Assembly (NCBI RefSeq): GCF_004571025.1
Contig: NZ_SPQT01000002.1
Location: forward strand, 496,001-560,000
Source of the DNA: Bradyrhizobium niftali
Lineage (GTDB): Bacteria; Pseudomonadota; Alphaproteobacteria; Rhizobiales; Xanthobacteraceae
DNA: 64,000 nucleotides
Reading direction: 5' to 3'
A program made the translations under genes and the position numbers. The notes under the pieces were generated by a model that was not told the DNA's origin, made no database searches, and saw nothing but the letters and a program-made list of their open reading frames with translations. Shown in pieces: positions 35,991 through 44,114 of this stretch; position 1 is the stretch's first letter; each line of letters opens with the position of its first letter.

Positions 35991-37307
35991 ATGGTCGCAC
36001 CCCTGAAAGTGGGCATAGCGGGGCTCGGCACCGTGGGTGCCGAAGTCGTCCGTTTGATTGAAACGCAGGGACGCGTGCTCGCGGGCCGCAGCGGCCGCGG
36101 CATTCGCGTCGTCGCCGTCACCGCGCGCTCGAAGGCCAAGAAGCGCGCTGTCGACCTGCGCGGCGTCGAATGGGTGAAGGATCCGATGGCGCTCGCCACG
36201 CATCCGGAGGTCGACTGCTTCGTCGAGCTGATGGGCGGCGCCGGCGATCCCGCGCTCTCCGCGGTCGAGGCCGCGCTCAATGCCGGCAAGTCCGTCGTCA
36301 CCGCCAACAAGGCGCTGCTGGCCAAGCACGGCCTGAAGCTCGCCAAGGCCGCCGAAAAGCACGGCGGCGCGCTGAATTTCGAGGCAGCCGTCGGCGCCGC
36401 GATCCCCGTCATCAAAACGTTACGCGAGGGCCTGGCGGGAACCGGCATCAACCGCGTCTACGGCATCCTCAACGGCACCTGCAATTACATCCTGACGCGG
36501 ATGGAGCAGGAGGGTCTCTCCTTTGCCGAGTGCCTGAAGGATGCGCAGCGGCTCGGCTATGCCGAGGCCAATCCGTCCTTCGACGTTGACGGCCACGACA
36601 CCGCGCAAAAACTCGCCATTCTCGCCAGCCTCGCTTTCGGCACGAAAGTTGCTCAAAGCGCGGTGTATGTCGAAGGTATCTCCTCCATCGCGCCGGAAGA
36701 TCTTCGCGCGGCTGCCGATCTCGGCTACCGCGTCAAGCTGCTCGGCGTTGCCGTCCGCACCGCCAAGGGCATCGAGCAGCGCGTGCATCCGACCATGGTT
36801 CCAAAATCCTCCTCGATCGCGCAGGTGATGGGTGTCACCAATGCGGTCACGATCGATGGCGAGGGCATTCCGCCGATCACGCTGGTCGGCCCCGGTGCGG
36901 GCGGTGCTGCGACCGCATCCGCCGTCGTCGCCGATATCGCCGATGTCGCGCGCGGCATCCGCGCCAATCCGTTCGGCCGGCCGATCTCGCATTTGCGCGA
37001 CACCAAGAAGGCGCCGATGGAGCGCCACGAGGGCGGCTACTACATCCGCCTGCTGGCGCGCGATTTCCCGGGCACGGCGGCCGCGATCGCGACCCGGCTG
37101 GCAGAACAGAAGATTTCGATCGAGTCGATCGTGCAGCGTCATCCCAATGGCGGCGCTGCGCCGGCGAACGGCAAGGCGGTCCCCGTGCCCGTCATCCTGA
37201 TCACCTATGCGACGCACGAGGACGCCGTGCGCCGCGCGCTCGCCGCCGTGCAGCGCGACAAGGTGATCAGCGGACGGCCGCAGGTGATCCGGATCGAGAA
37301 GAACTGA
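35991..37307 (+). CDS. hom: homoserine dehydrogenase
   Basis: A 438-residue NAD(P)-dependent enzyme that reduces aspartate semialdehyde to homoserine for threonine and methionine synthesis. The Rossmann motif GIAGLGTVGAEVV is at residue 6; TANKALLAKHG and YGILNGTCNYILTRM are the substrate-site signatures; FDVDGHDTAQKLAIL follows. A C-terminal ACT domain (GGYYIRLLARDFPGTAAAIA) indicates feedback control by threonine. It follows the aminotransferase by 29 bases and precedes glpX by 159. Confidence 0.96.
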   Translation: MVAPLKVGIAGLGTVGAEVVRLIETQGRVLAGRSGRGIRVVAVTARSKAKKRAVDLRGVEWVKDPMALATHPEVDCFVELMGGAGDPALSAVEAALNAGKSVVTANKALLAKHGLKLAKAAEKHGGALNFEAAVGAAIPVIKTLREGLAGTGINRVYGILNGTCNYILTRMEQEGLSFAECLKDAQRLGYAEANPSFDVDGHDTAQKLAILASLAFGTKVAQSAVYVEGISSIAPEDLRAAADLGYRVKLLGVAVRTAKGIEQRVHPTMVPKSSSIAQVMGVTNAVTIDGEGIPPITLVGPGAGGAATASAVVADIADVARGIRANPFGRPISHLRDTKKAPMERHEGGYYIRLLARDFPGTAAAIATRLAEQKISIESIVQRHPNGGAAPANGKAVPVPVILITYATHEDAVRRALAAVQRDKVISGRPQVIRIEKN

Positions 37308-37466
37308 GCATGCTCCGGACCCGGAGGGCCGCGCCAGCGCAAAAGTGTGAAGCGGTTTTCCGGAAAGGGCAGGCTCAAGCAATGACACGGTTCGAACGAA
37401 CTGTGGGTGTTACGAGTTGATGCGGGCGGAGATTTCCGTCCAGAACCGTTTCGAAGGAGTTAGCCG

Positions 37467-38468
37467 ATGTCGACCCATATTTCAGTCCCGCCGCACGCGT
37501 TGCTCGAGCGCATCCTCACGCTGGAGATCGTGCGGGTGACCGAGCGGGCGGCGGTGTCTTCGGCGCGGCTGCGCGGCCACGGCAACGAGAAGGCGGCCGA
37601 CCAGGCCGCCGTGGACGCGATGCGGCGCGAGCTCAACAAGCTGCCGATCGAGGGCACCATCGTGATCGGCGAGGGCGAGCGCGACGAGGCGCCGATGCTG
37701 TTCATCGGCGAGAAGGTTGGCATGAATGCCGGCCCGCAGGTCGACATCGCGGTCGACCCGCTCGAAGGCACCACGCTGTGCGCCAAGAACATGCCGGGCT
37801 CGATTGCCACCATGGCGATGGCCGACGGCGGCACGCTGCTGCACGCTCCCGACGTCTACATGCAGAAGCTTGCGATCGGACCGGGCTACGACAAGGGCAT
37901 CGTCGATCTCGATGCAACGCCGGCTGACAACGTCCGCCGCCTCGCCAAGGCCAAGGGTGTCCAACCGGACGGCATCACCGTTCTCGTGCTCGACCGTCCG
38001 CGCCATGCCAGCATCATCGAGAGCGTGCGCTCGACGGGTGCTGCCGTGCGCCTCATCACCGACGGCGACGTCGCCGGCGTGATCCATTGCGCCGACCCCG
38101 ACAACACCGGCGTCGACATGTATCTCGGCACCGGCGGTGCGCCGGAAGGCGTGCTTGCGGCCGTGGCGCTGCGCTGCATCGGCGGCCAGATGCAGTGCCG
38201 CCTCATCCTCGATTCCGACGAGAAGCGCGAGCGCGCCGCCAAGATGGGCGTCAACGATCCCAAGATGATCTACGGCATCGAGGACATGGCGCGCGGCGAC
38301 TGCCTGTTCGCCGCCACCGGCGTCACCACGGGCTCGCTGCTCTCGGGCGTCAAGTTCCGCAAGGACGGCGTGATCGAGACCGAGACGGTGGTGATGCGCT
38401 CCGTCACCGGCACCGTGCGCTACATCAAGGCCGAGCACCGCGAGCTGGCGAAGTTCCACCTGGATTGA
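37467..38468 (+). CDS. glpX: class II fructose-1,6-bisphosphatase
   Basis: A 333-residue GlpX-type phosphatase that converts fructose-1,6-bisphosphate to fructose-6-phosphate in gluconeogenesis and, where present, the Calvin cycle (some members also act on sedoheptulose bisphosphate). Metal and phosphate site segments are visible: IGEGERDEAPML, DPLEGTTLCAKNMPGS and GTGGAPEGVLAA. AAGGAG lies 7 bases before the ATG. In many alphaproteobacteria recJ follows glpX directly; here a 14-kb block separates them. Confidence 0.96.
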   Translation: MSTHISVPPHALLERILTLEIVRVTERAAVSSARLRGHGNEKAADQAAVDAMRRELNKLPIEGTIVIGEGERDEAPMLFIGEKVGMNAGPQVDIAVDPLEGTTLCAKNMPGSIATMAMADGGTLLHAPDVYMQKLAIGPGYDKGIVDLDATPADNVRRLAKAKGVQPDGITVLVLDRPRHASIIESVRSTGAAVRLITDGDVAGVIHCADPDNTGVDMYLGTGGAPEGVLAAVALRCIGGQMQCRLILDSDEKRERAAKMGVNDPKMIYGIEDMARGDCLFAATGVTTGSLLSGVKFRKDGVIETETVVMRSVTGTVRYIKAEHRELAKFHLD

Positions 38469-38487
38469 GCAAGGCAATACGACTGCC

Positions 38488-38590
38488 GTCATTCCGGGGC
38501 TCGCGCAGCGAGAGCCCGGAATCCATCGGGCGGCAGAGTCCGAGGTGAAATGGATTCCGGGCTCGATGCTGCGCATCGCCCCCGAATGAC
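38488..38590. repeat. palindromic intergenic repeat (GTCATTCCGG family)
   Basis: A 103-base inverted repeat with outer arms GTCATTCCGGGGCTCGCGC... and ...CCCCGAATGAC, and inner arms GGAATCCAT / ATGGATTCC. It sits just after glpX and just before the dehalogenase gene. The same family is found at 55945-56048. Confidence 0.85.
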
Positions 38591-38615
38591 AACAAGAACA
38601 ATCAGGGAAGCGCCC

Positions 38616-39335
38616 ATGTCCGATCTCACCGCCGTCAAAGCCCTGGTCTTCGACGTGTTCGGCACCGTGGTCGACTGGCGCACCAGCCTGATCACCGACT
38701 TCATGTGGTGGAGCAAGCAGCGCGGCATCAGCGCCGACTGGACCGCCCTCGTCGACGGCTGGCGCGGCATGTACATGGCCTCGATGGACGACGTGCGCAA
38801 ACATCCCGAGCGCGGCTACGTCATGCTCGACGATCTGCACCGCCGCTCGCTGGAAAAGCTGGTCGCGCAATTCTCGATCAAGGGCCTCACCGAGGCCGAT
38901 CTCGATTACCTCACCAAGGGCTGGCATCGCCTGCATCCCTGGCCCGACAGCGTCGCGGGGCTGACGCGGCTGAAGTCGAAATTCGTCATCTCGCCGCTGT
39001 CGAACGGCAACGTCGCGCTGCTCACCAACATGGCGAAGTTCGCCGGCCTGCCGTGGGACCTCGTCATGTCCGCGGAGCTGTTCGAGCACTACAAGCCCGA
39101 TCCCGAGACCTATCTCGGCGCTGCGCGCCTGCTCGGCCTCAAGCCGGGCGAGGTGATGATGGTCGCCGCCCACAACGGCGATCTCGCCGCCGCGCAGAAG
39201 AACGGGCTCAAGACCGCGTTCGTGGCGCGGCCGACGGAGTATGGGCCGTTGCAGAAGGTGGACTTCGAAGCCACCGGCAACTGGGACATCGTCGCCAGGG
39301 ATTTTGGCGGCATCGCCGACAAGCTCGGCTGCTGA
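38616..39335 (+). CDS. haloacid dehalogenase type II (HAD superfamily)
   Basis: A 239-residue HAD hydrolase. The nucleophile aspartate is in VFDVFGTVVDWR, the second motif is SNGNVALL, the lysine lies in EHYKPDPETY, and the last acidic motif is in MVAAHNGDLAAA. The arginine after the first motif (WR) and the SNGN motif fit L-2-haloacid dehalogenases, which replace a 2-halogen by hydroxyl through an ester intermediate. Many relatives are promiscuous phosphatases, so the activity is inferred. ATG at 38616 (MSDLTAVKALVFDV) is chosen because the upstream in-frame stretch lies inside the palindromic repeat. Confidence 0.88.
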   Translation: MSDLTAVKALVFDVFGTVVDWRTSLITDFMWWSKQRGISADWTALVDGWRGMYMASMDDVRKHPERGYVMLDDLHRRSLEKLVAQFSIKGLTEADLDYLTKGWHRLHPWPDSVAGLTRLKSKFVISPLSNGNVALLTNMAKFAGLPWDLVMSAELFEHYKPDPETYLGAARLLGLKPGEVMMVAAHNGDLAAAQKNGLKTAFVARPTEYGPLQKVDFEATGNWDIVARDFGGIADKLGC

Positions 39336-39366
39336 TATCTAGCGCTGAGGCGCCTGGGCCCGCGCT

Positions 39367-39789
39367 CTACTTCACGATCGGCGTCGTCAGCTCGGTGTCG
39401 GTTGTGTCCACCACGAAGACGGCCAGTAGCTTCGCCGGCTCGGTATCGCTGGCGTTGGTGCTGACGGCATGGCGATCGCCGGGCTTCTCGAAGAAGTTCT
39501 CTCCCTTGTGAAACACCTTGGCGGGCTCGTCGTTGACCTGGCTTCGTATCGCTCCCTCGAGCACCGTGGCATAGATGAACGCGGAGCGCGCGTGGGTGTG
39601 AGCCGGTGAGGAGCCTCCGGGACCATACTCGACCAGCACGCCCTTCATGCTCTTGCCGGGGGCGTTCGGCAGGACCTGGTCGAACACGACGGTCACTTTG
39701 GCCGACTTCGCGGCCGGCTGCGTCTCGGCTGCATGGGCCGCGAGGAGGAATGCGGCGTAAGCCGCCGTTGCGATCAGCAATCTGCGCAT
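39367..39789 (-). CDS. exported cupin-domain protein
   Basis: A 140-residue protein with a signal peptide (MRRLLIATAAYAAFLLAAHA) and a single cupin domain. The metal-type motif SPAHTHARSAFIYATVLEG gives two histidines, and GDRHAVSTNASDTEP the third. Metal-binding is likely; the reaction is unknown. The mature part is clearly related to the cupin at 59172 (shared LPN-PGK, EGAIRSQ-like and TEPA-LLAVFV segments). ATG at 39789 is chosen since it begins the signal peptide. It lies 41 bases downstream of the NmrA-like gene on the same strand and may be cotranscribed. Confidence 0.83.
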   Translation of the reverse strand: MRRLLIATAAYAAFLLAAHAAETQPAAKSAKVTVVFDQVLPNAPGKSMKGVLVEYGPGGSSPAHTHARSAFIYATVLEGAIRSQVNDEPAKVFHKGENFFEKPGDRHAVSTNASDTEPAKLLAVFVVDTTDTELTTPIVK

Positions 39790-39830
39790 GGGAGTTCCTT
39801 CATTGCCGTGGTTGCAGCGACCTTGGGACG

Positions 39831-40574
39831 TCAGGCCGTCGCGAGCCATGTTGCGAGCGGCGTTTTCCCGAGCCGCGCCTCGCCGAGCGGGACCAGCGAG
39901 GTATCCGCGATGGGAGAACCGTAATACGGAGCCTTGGCGTCTCCCACCACCGGGCGGCTATCGCCGGACGCTTTCAGGCGGCGCGCAACGAACTCGTTGA
40001 AGGGAGCTTTTTCCGGTCCCGCGATATCGATCGTGCCGTTGAGCGGACGTCCCGTCGCGACGTCCGCGAGGGAAGCGACCACGTCGTCGGATGCGATCGG
40101 CTGAAACAACGCCGATGGCACGACGATCCGGCCGTCGGCCGCGCCCGTCTCGGCAATGGCGCCGAGGAATTCAAAAAACTGCGTGGCGCGAACGATCGAG
40201 TAGGGGACCGGAGATGCCTTGACGATGGTCTCCTGCGCGAGCTTGGCACGAAAATAGGCGATGTCGGGCGAGCGATCGGTTCCCACGATCGACAGCGCGA
40301 CATGATGCTTGACGGAAGCTGCAGCCTCGGTCGCGGCGAGGTTTTGGCTCGAACGCTGGAAGAATTCGAGCACGGCGGCGGGCTCCCAGGACGGCGCGTT
40401 GGCGACATCGACCACGACATCCGCCCCCGCCAGCGCGTCAGCGAGGCCTTCCCCGGTCACGGCGTTCACGCCTGTTTTCGGGGATGCCGCGACGACCACG
40501 TGGCCTTGCTGCTTGAGCCTCGCAACGAGCTTGGATCCGATCAGTCCGCTGCCGCCGATCACGACGATCTTCAT
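39831..40574 (-). CDS. NAD(P)-binding NmrA/atypical SDR family protein
   Basis: A 247-residue single-domain protein with the N-terminal dinucleotide motif VIGGSGLIGSKL and the extended pattern of atypical SDRs (NmrA/NAD(P)H-binding group). VDVANAPSWEP and SIVGTDRSPDIAYFRAK are typical of this subgroup, where the classical Tyr-x3-Lys pair is altered (YFRAK). Members act as redox sensors or as reductases; the role here is not known. ATG at 40574 is chosen, as the dinucleotide motif follows within 6 residues. The cupin gene follows on the same strand. Confidence 0.85.
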   Translation of the reverse strand: MKIVVIGGSGLIGSKLVARLKQQGHVVVAASPKTGVNAVTGEGLADALAGADVVVDVANAPSWEPAAVLEFFQRSSQNLAATEAAASVKHHVALSIVGTDRSPDIAYFRAKLAQETIVKASPVPYSIVRATQFFEFLGAIAETGAADGRIVVPSALFQPIASDDVVASLADVATGRPLNGTIDIAGPEKAPFNEFVARRLKASGDSRPVVGDAKAPYYGSPIADTSLVPLGEARLGKTPLATWLATA

Positions 40575-40839
40575 GGCATGTCTCCTGAGCATTTTGCGAG
40601 CGTGAGCGGCGCAAGACCAAAAGGGCGTCACGCGCTCACGTCGATGAAAGTGATGCCAAGGGACTCTTACCCGAGCAGTGAGGCGAACTCTTGCCTGGAA
40701 CGGGCCTGCCTTGCCGGAAAATGCTCCAGAAGGGTCGTTGTGCCGCGACGGGAACCGGTCAGGGATCATTCCCCTCTGTCGGGCAGATCAAGCGAACGGC
40801 CCGGGCCGCACATGCGCGACCCGGGCTTGATGTCGCTGA

Positions 40840-41811
40840 CTACAACGTCATCTGCATCGGTTCGGGATAGTAGTGGAAGCCGTCGCCGGCCTTGGCGACG
40901 TGGCCGTAGCCGGGCCAGGCGAAGTGATAGGACATCACGGGCGTCTTGTTGGCCGCCAGCATGGTGAGCAGCTTGACGCGCGACTCGGCTGCCTGCTTCG
41001 GGTCGGTGTCGTAGGAGAATTCCATCCGCGGCCGCTCCAGCAGCAGCACCGAATGGTGCGAGAGGTCGCCGAGGAAGGCGAAGGACTTGCCGGCCGAGCT
41101 GACCAGGAAGATGGTGTGGCCGACGGTGTGACCGGGCGCGGCGATCGCCTGCACGCCCGGCAAAAATTCCTGGCCGTCCTTGAAGAACACGATGCGGTCG
41201 CGGACCGGCAGCAGATTCTTGCGGGCGTGAACCACGAAGTCCTTGGCCGCGCTGCCGAGCTTGCCTTCGTCGGTCCAGAAGTCGAAATCGGTCTGGGAGA
41301 TGTAGATCTGCGCGTTCGGAAACAGCGGCTTGTTGTTGGCATCCACGATGCCGCCGATGTGGTCGATATGCGCGTGCGAGCAGACCACGGCATCGATGTC
41401 CTCCGGCTTGATGCCGGCTTCCGCCATGCTCTTCTGTTGGCGGCCGGTGGTGGCGCCGAACATCTTGGAGCTGCCCATGCCGGTGTCGAACAGGATAAGC
41501 TTGTCGCCGGTGTTGACGATCGGGGAGTTCTGCTCGAGCACGACGTTGTCCGGCGACAGGAAATTGTCCGCCAGCATCTTCTTCACCTCTTCCTTGGGAA
41601 CGCCGGTGAAGGTCCCGGAGGGATCGCCGAGCGGCAGCGGTCCGTCGGAGACGACGGTCACTTCGGCGTCGCCGAGAACGAAGCGGTGCCAATAGGGAGT
41701 CTGGGTGCCGAGTTTGGGAGCGCGGGCAAGCGCGCTGCCGCCGAGCATTGCGCTGGCGCCAAGGCCAGCCCCCAATGCGAACAGGGATCGACGTGAGACA
41801 TCGAGTGTCAT
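40840..41811 (-). CDS. metallo-beta-lactamase-fold hydrolase with Tat signal
   Basis: A 323-residue MBL-fold protein. The N-terminus has a twin-arginine signal (SRRSLFALGAGLG, then a hydrophobic stretch ending ALA), so it is likely exported folded with its metal bound. Metal ligands are in CSHAHIDHIGG (HxHxDH), PGHTVGHT and GDLSHHSVL, and a late histidine in MSYHFAWPGYGH. Quorum-quenching lactonases, sulfatases and beta-lactamase-like enzymes all have this layout, so the substrate is open. ATG at 41811 places the RR pair at residue 7. Confidence 0.88.
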   Translation of the reverse strand: MTLDVSRRSLFALGAGLGASAMLGGSALARAPKLGTQTPYWHRFVLGDAEVTVVSDGPLPLGDPSGTFTGVPKEEVKKMLADNFLSPDNVVLEQNSPIVNTGDKLILFDTGMGSSKMFGATTGRQQKSMAEAGIKPEDIDAVVCSHAHIDHIGGIVDANNKPLFPNAQIYISQTDFDFWTDEGKLGSAAKDFVVHARKNLLPVRDRIVFFKDGQEFLPGVQAIAAPGHTVGHTIFLVSSAGKSFAFLGDLSHHSVLLLERPRMEFSYDTDPKQAAESRVKLLTMLAANKTPVMSYHFAWPGYGHVAKAGDGFHYYPEPMQMTL

Positions 41812-41935
41812 GCGTTTCCTCCGCCTTTGTCTTCTGTTTTGCGCAACTTTGCGCGCGCCATCGCAATGCAATCAACGATTGTGTCGCGATTGTGTCTCCT
41901 GATCGCGCGATGCGGCAGGAACGAATCTTTTTGCG

Positions 41936-42418
41936 TCAGGATGGCGTGCGCGTGCCCAGGCGTTCGACGAAGCGCACGAGGTAACCATCCGGATCCTGGA
42001 CGAGGAATTCACGCTGGCCGAATTCCTGATCGCCGACCCGATACCAGGCTTCGTTCGGCTGCTCGTAGAGCGGCCATTTGGCATCGCCGAGCGCCCTCAG
42101 CATGGGATCAATGCGATCGACGACCATCTGGAAATTGACGCCGCGTCCGAATGGCCGCTGCATCTCGGCCGTCTCCCAGCGTCCATTCAATTCGCAGAGC
42201 ATGACTTGCAAGCGTCCTCTGACGAGATACGCAAATCGCGCATCGGGGCGATCATAGGCGAGCTCGAAGCCGAGCAAGTCGCGCCAGAACGGCAGGCTGG
42301 CTTCAATGCTGGAAACGCCGAGTTCGGGAACGAGATCGGCAAAGCCGCCTTGCGGTGCGCTTCCCGTGCTGTCGGAGGTCGCACGAGCGACGGGGTCTGA
42401 GGGCAGCGGTCTGTTCAT
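41936..42418 (-). CDS. VOC-family protein (glyoxalase/bleomycin-resistance type)
   Basis: A 160-residue protein with one vicinal oxygen chelate module from about residue 28: VPELGVSSIEASLPFWRDLLGFEL, then ARFAYLVRGRLQVMLCEL and EFLVQDPDGYLVRFVERLG. This is the pattern of bleomycin-resistance-like binding proteins, which usually dimerise and bind a drug or a metabolite; enzymes with metal also occur. The first 25 residues are low-complexity. The true ligand is not known. The resistance label is a family name, not evidence of resistance. Confidence 0.85.
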   Translation of the reverse strand: MNRPLPSDPVARATSDSTGSAPQGGFADLVPELGVSSIEASLPFWRDLLGFELAYDRPDARFAYLVRGRLQVMLCELNGRWETAEMQRPFGRGVNFQMVVDRIDPMLRALGDAKWPLYEQPNEAWYRVGDQEFGQREFLVQDPDGYLVRFVERLGTRTPS

Positions 42419-42528
42419 TGCGGCGTCGCCTGATCTTATGACCGATCTTCGAGGCGGTTATCGCAGCGAAGCGGCGCGAAGGCCAGACGCCGAATGGGTC
42501 GAACGAATGCTCGCCGGGCAAGCCCGCC

Positions 42529-43194
42529 TCACGCGATCCGCAGCGCGAGGTCGCTTGCTTCCGTCTCGGCAAAGCCCGCCTGCAAGACCTCTTCGCGCTT
42601 ATGGCGCAGATGCGCTCGCAGGATGTGCGAGAGGCCGGCACCGTCGCGCCGCTGCAGCGCGTTCAGGATCGCCTCGTGCTCCTTCACGGCGAACGCCCAG
42701 CGCTGCGGTGTCATCGGCGTGACGTAGCGCGCGCGGCGAATGCGCGCGGTCACGGAGGCGTAGAGGCCGGTCAGTGCGGGATTTCCCGCCGCGGCGACGA
42801 TGGCTTCGTGAATGGCGCGGTTGCCGCGATAGTACTGGATCAGGTCGCCCTCGCGATAACGCTGCACCATGTCCGCGTGCGCGGCGGCGATCTCGCCGAT
42901 CTCGGCGTCGTTGATGCGCTCGCAGGCGAGCTCGCCGGCGAGGGCTTCGAGGCCCTGGCAGACCTCGAACAGGTCGCGCATGTCCTTGTCGGTCAGCTTT
43001 GCCGCGCGCGAGCCGCGATGGGGCAGGAGCTGCACGAGGCCTTCGGCCGCGAGCACCTTGAGCGCTTCGCGCAGCGGCGTGCGCGAGATCTGGAGCCGGT
43101 CGCACAGCTCGCGCTCGGGGATCCGCGCGCCCGGCGGGATCTCGCCGTCGAGCAGGATGGCGCGGATGCGGCCGACGACCTCCTCGTGAAGCAT
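42529..43194 (-). CDS. GntR-family (FCD) transcriptional regulator
   Basis: A 221-residue regulator with an N-terminal winged helix (VGRIRAILLDGEIPPGARI, ELCDRLQISRTPLREALKVLAAEGLVQ) and an FCD ligand domain from about residue 85, which usually binds a carboxylic acid through a metal held by D and H residues (here NRAIHEAIV and EHEAILNAL). It is divergent from the crotonase-CoA transferase-transporter operon, so it probably represses that operon until its acid substrate or a CoA-linked intermediate is present. ATG at 43194 is used; an in-frame extension into the operator region is rejected. Confidence 0.93.
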   Translation of the reverse strand: MLHEEVVGRIRAILLDGEIPPGARIPERELCDRLQISRTPLREALKVLAAEGLVQLLPHRGSRAAKLTDKDMRDLFEVCQGLEALAGELACERINDAEIGEIAAAHADMVQRYREGDLIQYYRGNRAIHEAIVAAAGNPALTGLYASVTARIRRARYVTPMTPQRWAFAVKEHEAILNALQRRDGAGLSHILRAHLRHKREEVLQAGFAETEASDLALRIA

Positions 43195-43209
43195 GGCACG
43201 CGACTCCTG

Positions 43210-43283
43210 TTTGAATGCAAAAACGAAGTAATCGGTCGAAATCTGGAAGTTCCAGCTTGCTAATCCCAAATTTTGCATTCAAA
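43210..43283. promoter_or_regulatory. candidate GntR operator: exact 13-bp inverted repeat
   Basis: TTTGAATGCAAAA (43210-43222) and its exact reverse complement TTTTGCATTCAAA (43271-43283) flank the divergent intergenic region. Each contains TTG-N4-CAA, a half-site form typical of FCD-type GntR operators. Copies are 61 bases apart centre to centre, about six helical turns, allowing binding on one DNA face and possible looping. The first copy is 16 bases from the regulator's start, the second 28 bases from the crotonase start. An 11-base third copy lies inside the crotonase gene at 43344-43354. Confidence 0.65.
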
Positions 43284-43310
43284 AATGTAAAAAACAAGAG
43301 GATCGAGGAA

Positions 43311-44105
43311 ATGGACCTGGCTGCGGAGGCGGACGACCTCGTTTTTGAATGCAACGACGGCATCGGGCGGATCACCTTCAATCGCCCGGAGGCGCGCAAC
43401 GCCTTCACCTTCGCCATGTACGAGCGCCTCGCGGCGATCTGCGAAGAGGCCAACCGCGATCAATCGATCAAGGTGCTCGTGCTGCGTGGGGCCGGCGACA
43501 AGGCCTTCGCCTCGGGCACCGACATCAACCAGTTCCGCGAATTCAAGACGCCGCAGGACGCGATCGACTACGAGAACCGGATCGATCGCGTGCTCACTAC
43601 GCTCGAACAGTGCCGCGTGCCGACGATCGCCGCGATCAACGGGTTCTGTACCGGCGGCGGGGCGGGCATCGCCGCGGCCTGCGACCTGCGCATCGGCACC
43701 AGAAGCGCCAAAATCGGATTTCCCATTGCCCGGACACTCGGCAACTGCCTGTCGATGTCCAATGTCAGCCGTCTCACCGCGCTCATCGGCGCCGCGCGCG
43801 TCAAGGATCTGATCTTCACCGCGCGCCTCATTGACGCCACCGAAGCCGCCAGCGTCGGGCTGCTCGGCGAGGTCGTCGAGGATCTTGCCGCCCTCGAAAA
43901 GCGCGCCGACGAGGTCGCCCGGCTGCTGGCCGGCCACGCGCCGCTGACGCTGACCGCGACCAAGCAGGCGGTGGCCCGCCTGCAAAAGCGGCTGACGCGG
44001 GACGAGGGCGAAGACCTCATCCTGATGTGCTACACGAGCCAGGATTTTCGCGAAGGGCTCGACGCTTTCCTCAACAAGCGCGCGCCGCAATGGCGCGGCC
44101 AATAG
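43311..44105 (+). CDS. crotonase-fold protein lacking both usual catalytic glutamates
   Basis: A 264-residue enoyl-CoA hydratase/isomerase superfamily member. The CoA-ester oxyanion hole is intact: FASGTDINQF near residue 65 and GFCTGGGAG (111-119). But Gly119 stands where hydratases have Glu144 and Ile139 (in AKIGFPIA) where they have Glu164, so normal hydration is not expected. PIARTLGNCLSMSN replaces the usual PE-x-G-x-x-P segment. A different CoA-ester reaction (isomerisation, decarboxylation, hydrolysis or C-C cleavage) is likely. GAGGAA ahead of ATG 43311 decides the start. First gene of the operon; the CoA-transferase follows 9 bases later. Confidence 0.88.
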   Translation: MDLAAEADDLVFECNDGIGRITFNRPEARNAFTFAMYERLAAICEEANRDQSIKVLVLRGAGDKAFASGTDINQFREFKTPQDAIDYENRIDRVLTTLEQCRVPTIAAINGFCTGGGAGIAAACDLRIGTRSAKIGFPIARTLGNCLSMSNVSRLTALIGAARVKDLIFTARLIDATEAASVGLLGEVVEDLAALEKRADEVARLLAGHAPLTLTATKQAVARLQKRLTRDEGEDLILMCYTSQDFREGLDAFLNKRAPQWRGQ

Positions 44106-44114
44106 GACGGGCCG

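Noticed and set aside
41936..42418. Naming the VOC gene a bleomycin-resistance determinant
   Set aside because: The family is broad and mostly non-resistance; no drug-linked neighbour is present.
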